A DNA stretch of 64,000 bases from CAVQFB01 sp963711675 (GCA_963711675.1 CAVQFB010000007.1:1-64000), one strand, 5' to 3'. Shown: positions 8,781-18,687, numbered from the stretch's first letter. Made by a program: numbers and translations. Notes: generated by a model not told the origin, from the sequence alone.

Positions 8781-8894
8781 AAGCGTAGGGGCGGCGTTTT
8801 GTTAGAAAAGGTAGCGCGGGGCTGCACTGAAGGGAATGCGCCCATCTAGGCGAGATCGTGCACGGTTCTTGCAACATCGCGCCAGGATTGAAAT

Positions 8895-9375
8895 TTACTC
8901 TTCGTGGTCGAGGGGTTTCCCGTCCGGGCCCCCACTCGAACTTCAGATCTCCTCCCGGCTTTCACAACTTTCGCTTCGTGGGCCACTAGCTTGTCGTGCT
9001 TCGTGATGGACTCGACTTTAGCGATTTCACCGTTCCCCGCCTTGGCCCGTAGCGCGGTCTTTACCGGCACAGGAAGCGAATCCATCGCGACTTGTTCTTC
9101 CACTTCGACAACTGCCCCGCTCTTGTCGAAAACAAGATTTTGCTGTGGCCACCCACCACCATCTCAGCCTCGTAATAGGTTTGCCCGTTCTCTACTTCTT
9201 CCGAAAAGCCGAGAATGGTTGCACCTTGGCTGCGGGCTTCCACGGTGTGCTCGACCGAAGCAGGAAGATCGGAACGCTTTATCTTCTTTTCCTGTGCAAC
9301 GGAACTTGTTGCGAACAGCACACACGAAAAGAGGATGGGAATGCCCGCCAGCCGCTTCCCTGTGCTCTGGATCAC
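8895..9375 (-). pseudogene. secreted PepSY-like protein, frameshifted
   Basis: Start taken at GTG 9375 (an upstream TTG at 9423 is also open). An export signal (KRLAGIPILFSCVLFATSSVAQ region) is followed by KIKRSDLPASVEHTVEARSQ, GFSEEVENGQTYYEAEMVV, then after a shift near 9095 by VPVKTALRAKAGNGEIAKVE and KHDKLVAHEAKVVKAGRRSE. A second shift at the G run near 8925 restores GPDGKPLDHEE and a stop at 8895-8897. The two Leu-Pro...Val-Glu-Tyr-Glu-hand repeats are characteristic of PepSY-like/BLIP-type putative periplasmic proteins of about 150 residues. Function is unknown; probably ligand or protease inhibition-like binding. Confidence 0.6.
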
Positions 9376-9533
9376 ATCGTCCCTGCTGTCCAAGATCGCA
9401 AAATAGCGAAGGACGGAGGGCAAACCTATGCACGGCGACCAGAAGGTACTCGACCCGAGTTCAATGGAGGGCTCATGAGACTTGGACGATTCGCACTTCT
9501 GACCATCTGCGGATTCCTCATCTTTCTCTCACC

Positions 9534-10297
9534 ATGACCTTTGTGCCCCTTTTGCCGACGCGGGTGAACTACGCCTCCAGAGTTGGATTCCTTGTCGGCT
9601 TCGGCGCTCTGTGGTGGGTTGCTCGCGATGAGCACCGTTTGAGCCGCTTCCGCCCAGTGTTCTTTGCCTACTTCGCGGCGGTTCTTGGCCCCTCCCTCGG
9701 CTTTTTCTTCGCAGACCGGGGGCTCAGGCTCTTCGGTCTAACGACGCACACACCAGCCGGAATCGCCGTTGCAAAGTTTTCCCAAGCTTTCTTGACCGTT
9801 ATCGGGGTTCTCACTACGGCGAAACTTTGCGGCGAACCCCTTGCATCGCTAACATCCGAAAAGGTCGCTTGATGCTCGGTCTCAGCGTGGGCTTTGTTGT
9901 CGCTGTCGCTTGCCTACTCCTCGCCCTACAGCAACCAGCTATCAAAGCCCTCAGCACTGCGAAACTCTTCACGCTGGTTCCATGGATACTGCTCTTTGTC
10001 TCGTCCAACGCCTTGATGGAGGAACTCGTCTTCCGTGGATCATTTCTTGGAAGGTACGATCCACTGATCGGAAAGTGGCTCGCAATTCTCTCGACTGCCT
10101 TGGCTTTCACGCTGGCTCACATGCAGGTCAGCTACGCGCCGGAGATTGTGGTTTTTCTCGCCGTCACGTTCGGGCTTGCCATCGCTTGGGGATGGCTGAT
10201 GCATAAGACCGGGAGCTTATGGGGATCGGCCCTGTTTCACGCGGCCGCAGATTTGTTGATTATTTTGCCCATCTTCAGCAGTCTCGGCGCAGCGTGA
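9534..10297 (+). pseudogene. CPBP intramembrane metalloprotease, frameshifted
   Basis: ATG 9534 overlaps the stop of a 20-codon hydrophobic ORF at 9475-9537. Several membrane segments precede a one-base shift near 9850; the second block holds ALMEELVFRG (motif 1, EExxxR), FTLAHMQ (motif 2) and SLWGSALFHAAADL (motif 3, His). These are the catalytic motifs of CPBP (Abi) glutamic/metallo intramembrane endopeptidases, which process prenylated or bacteriocin-related peptides in other systems. All motifs are intact; only the single frameshift separates the N-terminal helices. Partner unknown. Confidence 0.7.
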
Positions 10298-10352
10298 GCC
10301 TCGGTGAGACCTCTTCAGATGGGATGGTCTACACTGCTGTGCGGAGTGCTAG

Positions 10353-10877
10353 GCCCTGTCCCTCTTCGCCGCGTGGCGGGCAAGTAGTCCGGCGCTCTTC
10401 GCCTTCGGCGGCGACAGCGCCATCGAACTCTTCTCGGCGGTGGTAGTGCTGTGGAGATTTCGTGCAAGTGTTGCACACGAGGAACTGGAAAGGCGGGCTG
10501 CCCGTGTCGCGGGAGCCTTGTTGTTCGCACTGGCTGCTTATGTCGCGGTCACTTCAGTTACGAGTCTACTGGGCTACAGCGAGCCCCAACCAACGTTTCT
10601 TGGGATAGCTGTTTTGGTCGCTGCCGCAGTCGTCATGCCGTGGCTCGCGAAAGAGAAGAGGCGACTATCAGGAGTTACAGGCAGTGCTGCGTTGAGAGCA
10701 GATGCCGCACAGTCGTCGCTGTGTGCTTACCTTTCGTTGATCGCCTTGGCGGGACTGGCGACTAATGCGATCTGGCACGTAAGGTGGGCAGACCCAGTTG
10801 CGGCTTTAGTCGTTTTGCCGCTCATCGTCTGGGAGGGTCGAGAAGCCATGCGCGGGAAGACCTGCGGCTGTTGCTAG
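10353..10877 (+). pseudogene. cation diffusion facilitator-like membrane protein, 5' disrupted
   Basis: The coding pattern starts right after an in-frame TAG (10350-10352) with ALSLFAAWRASSPALFAFGG then DSAIELFSAVVVLWRFR, and continues to TAG 10877. It has the CDF-type transmembrane layout: Gly-x-Asp-Ser in the second helix, and ALRADAAQSSLCAYLS with Asp in a later helix, as in metal-binding helices II and V. The end is CGCC. The first helix and start codon are not found in frame, so the 5' end is frameshifted or lost. Divalent metal export is the likely ancestral role. Confidence 0.55.
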
Positions 10878-10972
10878 TTCTGCCACCCCCGTGACCCAAG
10901 GAGTGCGTCACGCCAAGTCTAAAGGACAGCCTCAAAGACCGCCTCGCCCGCTACCGCCAGATCAAGATCAGT

Positions 10973-11323
10973 GTGATCGGCAGAAGCTCCGGGCGCACAA
11001 TCTCTATACCGGTCTGGTTCGTGTTCGAAGAAAAGAAACTCTACCTTCTGCCAGTACAGGGTTCGGATACGCAGTGGTACAAGAACTTGCTGCGCCATCG
11101 GGAGATCGGGGTTTCCACACGAGGCGTGGAAGCAGAGTTCCACACCGATCCTGTGACCGATCCCGAATCGGTCGCATCGATTGTCGAGAAGTTCCGGGTG
11201 AAATACGGGGCGAAGGACGTGAAGAAGTACTATTCGAAATTCGATGTGGCGGTGGTGGTTGAACTGACCTGGAATGCCGGGTACTGGTGCACTGCACCAG
11301 TACCGAATGCCGCTGAGCGTTGA
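10973..11323 (+). CDS. PNPOx-fold nitroreductase/deazaflavin-type protein
   Basis: The protein contains GRSSGRTISIPVWFVFEEKKLY followed by LPVQGSDTQWYKNLLRHREI. This is the split-barrel flavin fold of the nitroreductase-related deazaflavin (F420)-dependent family. Homology extends upstream in the same frame (SLKDRLARYRQIKISVIGR, from about 10910) but no ATG/GTG/TTG is found there; the first usable start is GTG 10973. The true start was probably moved by an indel. About 116-140 residues. Cofactor (F420, FMN or none) and substrate cannot be told. Confidence 0.6.
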   Translation: MIGRSSGRTISIPVWFVFEEKKLYLLPVQGSDTQWYKNLLRHREIGVSTRGVEAEFHTDPVTDPESVASIVEKFRVKYGAKDVKKYYSKFDVAVVVELTWNAGYWCTAPVPNAAER

Positions 11324-11357
11324 CCTTCCCCTCGTCCCCACCTAACATGTCTACCCA

Positions 11358-13769
11358 GTGTCCACGCCCTCCCAACCCGTGGGGCAGACGGTCTCCCATT
11401 ACCGCATCCTCAGCAAGATCGGCGGCGGGGGCATGGGCGTTGTCTACGAGGCCGAAGACCTCAAGCTCGGTCGCCACGTCGCCTTGAAGTTCCTTCCTGA
11501 CGAACTCGCCAACGACGCACAAGCCCTCAGCCGCTTCCAGCGGGAGGCCAAGGCTGCATCCTCGCTGAACCACCCGAACATCTGTACGATCTACGAAATC
11601 GACGAGGTCGATAGGCGAGCCTTCATTGCGATGGAACTGCTGGAGGGGCAGACACTGCGGCATCGGATCGCTGGTAAGCCGCTGGAGATCGAGGCGGTGC
11701 TCGATATGGGCATCCAGATCGCCGATGCGCTGGACGCCGCACACTCGAAGGGCATCGTCCATCGAGACATCAAGCCCGCGAACATCTTCGTCACGAATCG
11801 AGGTCAGGCGAAGATTCTGGATTTCGGACTGGCCAAGGTCTCGCTCAAGCCGGAAAGTGTTGCCATGAGCGCTCCGACCATCGAATCCGAGGAACATCTC
11901 ACCAGTCCCGGTTCGACGCTAGGAACCGTCGCTTACATGTCGCCAGAGCAGGTTCGAGGTAAGGAACTCGATACCCGCACCGATGTGTTTTCGTTTGGGG
12001 CGGTGCTGTACGAGATGTGCACCGGAACGCTGCCATTCCGAGGCGACACTTCGGCGTTGATCTTCAACGCTAATCTGGAACGCGCTTCTGTAGCTCCTGT
12101 GCGGCTGAATCCCGACGTGCCAGCCGAACTCGAACGGATCATCAACAAGGCGCTGGAGAAAGACCGTGACATTCGCTGTCAGTCTGCCGCCGAGTTGAGG
12201 GCTGACCTCAAGCGGCTGAAACGGGACACGGAGAGCGGGAAGAGCGCAGCGACGACAGAAGGGAGAACAAGGACACATTCGCGCCGACTGTTCTGGCGCT
12301 TGCTCGCAAGCGCGGCGGCGGTCACACTTGTCGGTGCAGCTTTTCTGGCGTGGCGATCCCTGCGTTCCCGCGCTTCAGATGCGACCCCGATACATTCGTT
12401 GGCCGTGCTTCCGTTTGCGAATGCGGGCAAAGACCCCGAAATCGACTACCTCGGTGAAGGTCTCTCCGAGGAGATCACGAACTCGCTTTCACGTCTCCCT
12501 AACCTCCAAGTCATGGCCCGAAGCACCGTGAATCGCTCCAAATCGCGGCAAGACGACCCACAAGTGGTCGGGCACGACCTGCATGTCGATGCCGTGATGA
12601 CAGGGCGAGTGGTGGAGCATGGCGGTGAACTTGACGTTGAAACCGAGTTAGTGGATGTTGCGACCGGAGCGCAACTCTGGGGCAAACGCTACACACGCAG
12701 CATCAATGATGTCTCGTTGCTGCAAGCCGCCATAACCCGTGATGTCGCCAGTCAGCTGCGGCCACAGCTATCGGGGAGTGAACGGGAAAGCGTAGCAAAA
12801 GTAGGGACAAAAGACGCTGAGGCGTATCGGCTTTACTTGAAGGGGCGACACTATTACGAACAGACTTGGACTCTAGAAGACTTGAAGGCGGCTGCCGAGT
12901 TTTTCGACAAGGCAGTTGCCAGAGACTCAGGCTATGCGGCTGCCTATGCTGGACTGGCAGATGTTTACGCGATACAGGGTTATATGGGCTATGTCTCTGA
13001 CCCCGAGCTATTGGACAAAGCGCGATCTGCAGCGCGGCGGGCACTGGAACTCGACAGCCAGATTCCCGAGTCCCACACGGCTTTAGCCAATCTCGATTTC
13101 AACTATTTCTGGAACTTCCCGGAGGCGGAAGCGGAGATTCAGAGGGCTCTCGCACTTGATCCCAATTCTGCTTATGCCCACGAGGTCTCCTGCTGGATCA
13201 AAGTTGGCACGGGCAAGACTCAGGAGGGTCTCGCCGAATGCCGCCGGGCGGTAGAACTTGATCCGCTCTCGGTGTTAAACAACATGGTTCTCGCGTGGGA
13301 GTATGACTTCGCACATGATTACAAACATGCCATTGAGCAGGCGAACAAAACACTAGAGATCGACCCGAAGGACGCTGACGCTGTTTCAGTTCTTGGACTC
13401 GCATACGAGCAACTGGGGAACTACACGCAGGCGATAGAGCAGTGGGTGAAAATCCAGCGGTTACAGGGTCACGAAGCACGAGCCACGGAACTCATGCGAA
13501 CCTTCGAGAAGGCGGGGTACAAGGGGTACCTGAGGCAAGATGCCAAGGATAACGAAGCCGAAGGCAATCACTATCGCGGAGGGTTGGCCCCTAGCGCGGC
13601 TGCTGATTATGCGATGCTGGGCGAGAAAGATGCTGCATTCGCAGCTCTGGACAAGGCATTTGTCAGCCGGGCAGGAGTTGTAGACATCAATGTTGACCCG
13701 AGACTCGAAAATATCCGCTCCGATCCTCGCTACACCGACCTGCTGCGCCGGGTGGGACTGCCGCAGTAA
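11358..13769 (+). CDS. Ser/Thr protein kinase with TolB-like and TPR domains
   Basis: GTG 11358 start, 803 residues. Kinase domain about 15-285: glycine loop IGGGGMGVVYEA (21-32), Lys44 in VALKFL, catalytic HRDIKPAN (135-142), DFG (155-157), APE-like SPEQ. Residues about 286-310 are a charged juxtamembrane stretch, then one membrane span at about 311-334. The exported part starts with a TolB N-terminal-like domain (SLAVLPFANAGKDPEIDYLG...LSEEITNSLSRL) and continues in TPR repeats (about 500-780), with WNFPEAEAEIQRALALDPNS-type units. This architecture is widespread in Acidobacteriota, where the sensor part probably binds proteins outside the membrane. It is intact although most neighbours carry frameshifts. 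Confidence 0.95.
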   Translation: MSTPSQPVGQTVSHYRILSKIGGGGMGVVYEAEDLKLGRHVALKFLPDELANDAQALSRFQREAKAASSLNHPNICTIYEIDEVDRRAFIAMELLEGQTLRHRIAGKPLEIEAVLDMGIQIADALDAAHSKGIVHRDIKPANIFVTNRGQAKILDFGLAKVSLKPESVAMSAPTIESEEHLTSPGSTLGTVAYMSPEQVRGKELDTRTDVFSFGAVLYEMCTGTLPFRGDTSALIFNANLERASVAPVRLNPDVPAELERIINKALEKDRDIRCQSAAELRADLKRLKRDTESGKSAATTEGRTRTHSRRLFWRLLASAAAVTLVGAAFLAWRSLRSRASDATPIHSLAVLPFANAGKDPEIDYLGEGLSEEITNSLSRLPNLQVMARSTVNRSKSRQDDPQVVGHDLHVDAVMTGRVVEHGGELDVETELVDVATGAQLWGKRYTRSINDVSLLQAAITRDVASQLRPQLSGSERESVAKVGTKDAEAYRLYLKGRHYYEQTWTLEDLKAAAEFFDKAVARDSGYAAAYAGLADVYAIQGYMGYVSDPELLDKARSAARRALELDSQIPESHTALANLDFNYFWNFPEAEAEIQRALALDPNSAYAHEVSCWIKVGTGKTQEGLAECRRAVELDPLSVLNNMVLAWEYDFAHDYKHAIEQANKTLEIDPKDADAVSVLGLAYEQLGNYTQAIEQWVKIQRLQGHEARATELMRTFEKAGYKGYLRQDAKDNEAEGNHYRGGLAPSAAADYAMLGEKDAAFAALDKAFVSRAGVVDINVDPRLENIRSDPRYTDLLRRVGLPQ

Positions 13770-13931
13770 TCGCTGGCCCGAACCTATAGATGTGGACCGA
13801 AGGCCGACCCAGCGAAACAGGGGGCGAAAGGCCGCATAAAATGAAGTTGCCGGAATTACCCTTCGTGGCCACCGGGGTGCAACTGTTCGAATGTTCTGAA
13901 ATTACTCGGATCCCATTGCCAGGATCTCCTT

Positions 13932-16438
13932 CTACTGCTTCGACAGAGCACCCACGGGAGTGGCCGTCATGGTAAGGCTCGCTACATTCACAGAACCTGA
14001 AGGGGTGTAAGCGTCACAGCGGAGCGTTGCACTACCAGTGTTTCCTTCAACTCCCTTTACGGAGAGAGTTGTCGAGCCAGTTGCTCCCGAATAACTCGCC
14101 GGAACAGTAGCCAGAGAGTACTGATTTGCTTGGCCATTGAAGTTTGGGTCGGCATTGAGCGCGGGAACGACGATGCAATCGACTTGAGAAATCTGCCCCA
14201 CTGTTGGATTGTTGAACACTACCGTCGCATCGATCAAGTAAAAGCCTTGCGGGAGGCTGAGAGCCGCAATGTTCTGAGTGTCGCCCCCGGAGATAGCAGG
14301 AACAAGAACTGTTGTCGTGTAGAAAGCCGTGCCAGGAGCACCGAGGGCGGGCGTCCCCGCGGGTCCAGCGACTCCTGGTGGCCCCTGAAATCCTTGCGCC
14401 CCCTGTGGACCCTGCGGTCCTGTGGGGCCAGTTGGACCGGCTGCACCGACAGCACCGGCCGCTGCCAGCACGTTCCAATAGAGAGGAGCTGGAGCGATGA
14501 CGAGAGTGGTGGGAGTGCCCTGGCAGCAAGAACTACCGTTTGTTAACGAATAAGTACCAGGAACAAACGTCGGAGCAGATGTCGAACCCGTATAGACTGC
14601 CGGTCCAGCTTCCTCAGCTGTACCGTAATGGTTCCCGTCTTGCGCAAAATTGGCATCAAAAGTGAGAATGGAATAGCCAAACGAAGTGAAGTTTATGTTA
14701 CTTAGACTGCTAGGGTTACCATTTACGGTAGCTGGCACGTTGAAGAGCACGAATTGTGGATTCACACCACCGTAGGAAGCCATGCCGTAAGTAGCCGCAG
14801 TTGGACTGATAGGCAGAGTCCATTGCTGGACTGTTCCAACTGCCGAGTCCGTCAGAGTAAAGTTCACAGACGAGGGTACCGAGGTTAGGTCAGGCTCTTG
14901 CCCTGCACCTGCCTGAACAGCGACGTAGCTGCTGCCGTTGAAAGAAACGGCATCATTGACGTTGTAGCTCGTTGACGAACTCCATGGGCCGCGCCAGTTG
15001 GTCGCTGGTCCCGCTACTCCCTGCGGTCCGGTTGGACCTGCTGGTCCCTGTGGGCCCGTTGCGCCCGTCGATCCCGCAGCGCCAGTCAATCCGATGGGAC
15101 CCTGAGGACCTGTGGGACCCGTCAGTCCAATCGGCTCCTGCGGTCCGGTTGCGCCCGTTGCGCCTGTCAAACCGACTGGACCCTGCGCTCCCGCAGGACC
15201 AGTCGCGCCCATTGCACCCGCAACCCCAGCTTGTGCCATCATTACCCACGGAGACGCAGGCGGTGCCGCCCCCCCCCGCCGCAAAGGGTGCGGTTGCAAC
15301 ATACGTGGACGTGGCGGAAGGCACAGCAACGCCGCCAGTCCCGATTATCTGTGAACTTCCGGCACCAGCAGCAGAGTCCGAGTATGTGTTATCACCATTG
15401 ATGCTCCACGTTCCGTAGGCAACAGGTCCGAAACAGTTAGACCAGTCCGTCATACAGAACTCCCCGGACGTGCCGCCTACACTCCAGAAGCCAGCGTTGC
15501 TGTAGGTCATCGTCAGGGTGGTCGAAGTTGCGGTGAAGTCGTTGTTGGGTTGACCACCTGTATTGTAGTTGCCGGAACTAAACGCGGAATTAGTCGGCGT
15601 GAGAAGTGTCGAGTTGGTAGGACTGTCTGCCAGCGTGAGGTTCCACGAAACGATGTTGGGAGTGTTCAGCACTCCTATGGTGCCATCGGTCGTTATCGTG
15701 CCAACCATAGAACCGGCGGAGCCGAAGGTCAGGTTGACGTTGTAAGTGATATTGGCGGGAGCGTAGGTCACAACATCGTTGGTGGCATACGTATTGCTCG
15801 TGTTGAAAGCGCCACGGAAGTTGAAGCCGATGCCATTTGTGCCGTTCGGTCCAGCGACGCCCTGCGGACCTTGAATACCTTGCGGACCTGGTGCGCCATC
15901 GACTCCATTGGTGCCATTCGCTCCAGCAGGACCAGCTACACCTTGTGGTCCCTGAGGACCCGTCGGTCCAGCCGCGCCAGTCTGTCCAATAGGACCAGCA
16001 GGACCAGTAACCCCTGTGGCTCCAGTCAAACCTTGTGGTCCGGTTGCACCCGTTGCCCCCGTTAACCCTCGTGACCCTGTTGCGCCAGTTGCTCCCGTCA
16101 ACCCGATAGGACCTTGCGGCCCCACAGCGCCATAAGTCACGTCGAACGTGGCCGAGGCTCCGCTCCCGTTCGTGACCGTTAGGCTATAAGAGCCCTGCGT
16201 TTGAACAGGCAAAGCAGCAACGACCGAAGCGGTTGAGCAACGGTCGTCACTAGCTTAAGGCTGGTTTTGTTTACGACGACTGTAGGCAACTTGCCGCCAG
16301 CGCAAAATCCCAGTCCGGTGACCGTGATCGTGTGCGCCGTGTAGTTGATGGATGCGCTATTGATGCTGACCGGCACGAAGTCACGGCAAAAGACACTGCA
16401 GGAACCAACAACAGCAAGGCACACAAGTAGCGTTTCAT
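13932..16438 (-). pseudogene. secreted collagen-like surface protein, frameshifted
   Basis: ATG 16438 begins an export signal (MKRYLCALLLLVPAVSFA). After a shift near 16380 comes an IPT/TIG-like beta domain (ISINSASINYTAHTITVTGLGF region) and after another near 16240 the strand SYSLTVTNGSGASATFDV. Then Gly-X-Y collagen blocks (GPQGPIGLTGATGATG), a globular insert with an FRGAFNTSNTYATNDVVTY motif, a second collagen block, a CBM5/12-like WRGPWSSSTSYNVNDAVSF module, more Gly-X-Y, and a C-terminal beta-rich domain ending in PVGALSKQ. A third shift occurs between about 15205 and 15280, where a run of nine G (minus strand; 15269-15277) lies. Expected to be a trimeric cell-surface fibre, possibly adhesive. 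Confidence 0.75.
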
Positions 16439-16770
16439 TTTTCTCCGATTCGAGTCCTATACTCGGCTCTCGCCCCTGAGGTTCGGGACCACGTGCTTGC
16501 GGTGCGTCTAGCTCTTTCTGGAGCACTTCTGCAACGCCGGGCATGTGAAGAGGTTTGGTTAGGTGAGTCTTCCGAAGCGCAAACAGATGGAATCGGTGTG
16601 GCCTTCGGTACTAGCCATGTTAGCTCGTGGGAGCGAGCGGGACAAGATACCGTCTGGGTCATTACGGTGCCATTACTAAGGTGCTGCGTGGGAATGTTCC
16701 ACCGAGAACGCTGTCAACAGAGCTTTTCGGAGACCACACTTCCCGGACCACGCTGATACGTGTGTGGCAG

Positions 16771-16902
16771 ATGGAGAGGCAGCAGGAGCACCTTGCGATC
16801 GCACAGCGTGCCTACGAGTTATTTGAGAGGCGAGGCTGTGAACACGGTCGCGACTGGGAAGATTGGTTCCGAGCGGAATCAGAGCTGCACCTCAACGAGT
16901 GA
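16771..16902 (+). CDS. DUF2934 protein (43 aa)
   Basis: ATG 16771 to stop at 16902. It consists almost entirely of one DUF2934 domain: IAQRAYELFERRGCEHGRDW then EDWFRAESELHLNE. An upstream in-frame TTG at 16627 would add about 48 residues without recognisable homology. Family function is unknown. Related to the broken copy at 4665-4869. Confidence 0.65.
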   Translation: MERQQEHLAIAQRAYELFERRGCEHGRDWEDWFRAESELHLNE

Positions 16903-17039
16903 ATCTGTTGGGCAATGTACCGGCGGATTTTGCGGCGGAATCTCGAATACGGAGAAACAGTCGAATCTATCGAAGAGTCCATGGTCAATGAGTGCTAAGG
17001 CGAAGTCTTTACCGGATGGATCGTGGGTAGGAGGCTCCC

Positions 17040-17507
17040 ATGACAAGTGCCAAGATAATCTCCCTTGTTGCGCTCTGTGTCTCGTTATGCAGCGCGTTGG
17101 TGGGACAGAGCACGAAAGAGGAAGAGGCCGTCGAGAGACGAATCACGGACACTTTGCGCCAGATGTACGAGGCAGAGAGGCGGAAGGACCTCAAATTTGT
17201 CTTGTCTCACCTCGCCGACGATTTTGCCGAAGTTGCAGGTAACGGAGGCGTGTATCACCGTGCGGACATCGCGGCGGAATGGTCCAACGTGGCACTGCAC
17301 GACTACAAACTCTCGGACTGCGCGTTCAAGCTGATGACCCGCGATTCCGCGTACTTGAGTTGCAAGATGGAACTGGATGCGACGTACAAGGGGCAGCCAT
17401 TTCCAAGCCGTCTCCGGGTGACCACTGTGTGGACTCGTCACGGCGGCGAATGGTCGATACGGTTTGAACAGGGAACGACAATTGTCGAACCGTCGAATAG
17501 CAAGTAG
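17040..17507 (+). CDS. secreted DUF4440/SnoaL-like protein
   Basis: ATG 17040, 155 residues, with an export signal MTSAKIISLVALCVSLCSALVG. The mature part is an NTF2/SnoaL-like cone fold of the DUF4440 type: IRQMYEAERRKDLKFVLSHL-like opening helix, DDFAEVAGNGGVYHRADIAA, then strands SCKMELDATYKG and VTTVWTRHGGEWSIRFEQGT. Members often act as ligand-binding or isomerase-like periplasmic proteins, with no single reaction. No frameshift. Confidence 0.8.
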   Translation: MTSAKIISLVALCVSLCSALVGQSTKEEEAVERRITDTLRQMYEAERRKDLKFVLSHLADDFAEVAGNGGVYHRADIAAEWSNVALHDYKLSDCAFKLMTRDSAYLSCKMELDATYKGQPFPSRLRVTTVWTRHGGEWSIRFEQGTTIVEPSNSK

Positions 17508-17819
17508 GGAAATTCCTCAACTCGATTCAAGTCTCCATGAAAGTGTCTTAATCAGGCGATCACACCAACTGAGAATTGCTGCTGACTGGAGGCTTTTGTT
17601 TGTCCTGTTTGTCCAAGAAGGACCAAATCGTAGGTCTAGCGGCTTCACGGCGGAGTGTCGTACGTAGCTTTTGCCCTTCCCGCCGCGTGCTGTGTAGCAC
17701 AGCGTAGAATTTCCTTCCCAACAGCAGGGCGTGCAGTCCGCGTTTTCACAGGCGGCGAATCCCTCCCTCTCCGCCAGATCTCATGTAGCGAGGTTTCTCC
17801 CCTGAGTCGCCCCATCTAA

Positions 17820-18092
17820 ACTCCGTTTGACAGCGTCGAGAACGCCAAAGAATACATTCGCCTCCTAGTAGATGCCGTAGCTGACGCAAGACGTGATGTC
17901 GACACCGACATCGCTGCCGCCGAGGCAAGTAGGTCCGACCGCCCCCTGCAAGCGCTGCGCCTGGTTCGATTCAAGCTGGATACGTTGGAGCGCCATCTGA
18001 ACAGCAGCGGGCGCACGCTGAACGATTTGCGAACGTTGCGCCGCCTGTTGTTGCAGGAACGTTTCGACCCGGCCGAAGTGGCCGCCGATTGA
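17820..18092 (+). pseudogene. helical hypothetical protein lacking a start codon
   Basis: An open frame bounded by TAA 17817-17819 and TGA 18090-18092 encodes a charged, fully helical protein: TPFDSVENAKEYIRLLVDAV, then ALRLVRFKLDTLERHLNSSG, then LRTLRRLLLQERFDPAEVAA. Codon usage and the helical pattern look genuine, but there is no ATG, GTG or TTG near the beginning; the first codon after the stop is ACT. Either the start codon was lost or an indel hides it. No family recognised. Confidence 0.5.
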
Positions 18093-18141
18093 AAAGCCTT
18101 ATTGTCCGGACGGCCGGATAATTCGGGGCTGATCTTCCTCC

Positions 18142-18687
18142 CTACGCCCTCATCTTCTCCCCAAACTTTTTCTCAAACTTCTTAATCTTGGGATCGATCA
18201 CGAACTGGCAGTAGGGCTGTAGCCGGTTGTTGTCGTAGTAGCTTTGATGGTAGTCCTCCGCGACGAAGAACTTCGAAGCCGGTTCGACCGCAGTTACAAC
18301 TGGTTCCGGCCACACTTTCGCCGCATCGAGCGCGGCAATTGCCTCTTCCGCCTGCTCCCGCTGTTCTTCTGTGGTGTAGAAAATCACCGAACGGTATTGC
18401 TCGCCAGCGTCGTTGCCCTGCCGGTTGAGCTGGGTGGGATCGTGAACGGTGAAGAACACGTCAAGCAGATCGCGGAAGGTGATCATGCTGGGATCGAATT
18501 TCACCTGCACTACCTCGACATGGCCGGTGTCGCCCCCGCACACCTGCCGGTAGGTGGGCCTGTCAATGTGGCCACCCATATAACCCGACTTCACCGACGT
18601 GACGCCCTGCAGGCGCTCAAACACCGCCTCGATACACCAGAAACATCCGCCACCAAAAACCGCTGCCTCGTCGCTTGCCATGACCAT
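18142..18687 (-). CDS. msrA: peptide methionine sulfoxide reductase A
   Basis: 181 residues from ATG 18687 (ATG 18681 also possible). AVFGGGCFWCIEAVFERLQG contains the GCFWC active site with the nucleophilic Cys; SGYMGGHIDRPTYRQVCGGD, GHVEVVQVKFDP and QYRSVIFYTTEEQ are standard MsrA motifs, and YCQFVIDPKIKKF the C-terminal part with the likely resolving Cys. It repairs methionine-S-sulfoxide in proteins using thioredoxin. No export signal, so cytoplasmic. Confidence 0.95.
   Translation of the reverse strand: MVMASDEAAVFGGGCFWCIEAVFERLQGVTSVKSGYMGGHIDRPTYRQVCGGDTGHVEVVQVKFDPSMITFRDLLDVFFTVHDPTQLNRQGNDAGEQYRSVIFYTTEEQREQAEEAIAALDAAKVWPEPVVTAVEPASKFFVAEDYHQSYYDNNRLQPYCQFVIDPKIKKFEKKFGEKMRA

Larger units (their letters stand above)
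8433..8800 (+). repeat. GlsB-containing direct repeat, copy B
   Basis: Second copy of the segment at 3417-3790. It carries the intact gene and a cleaner downstream hairpin. Its left edge falls exactly inside the IS110 transposase start. Confidence 0.85.

Noticed and set aside
8904..9533. Possible long N-terminal extension of the CPBP protease
   Set aside because: Antisense to the PepSY-like gene and without membrane segments; the ATG at 9534 fits the family.
11004..11897. 297-codon minus-strand frame over the flavin-fold gene and kinase start
   Set aside because: Antisense to the kinase glycine loop and catalytic motifs; no homology.
15550..16065. Plus-strand frame over the collagen-like gene
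   Set aside because: Repetitive translation is only the complement of Gly-X-Y codons.
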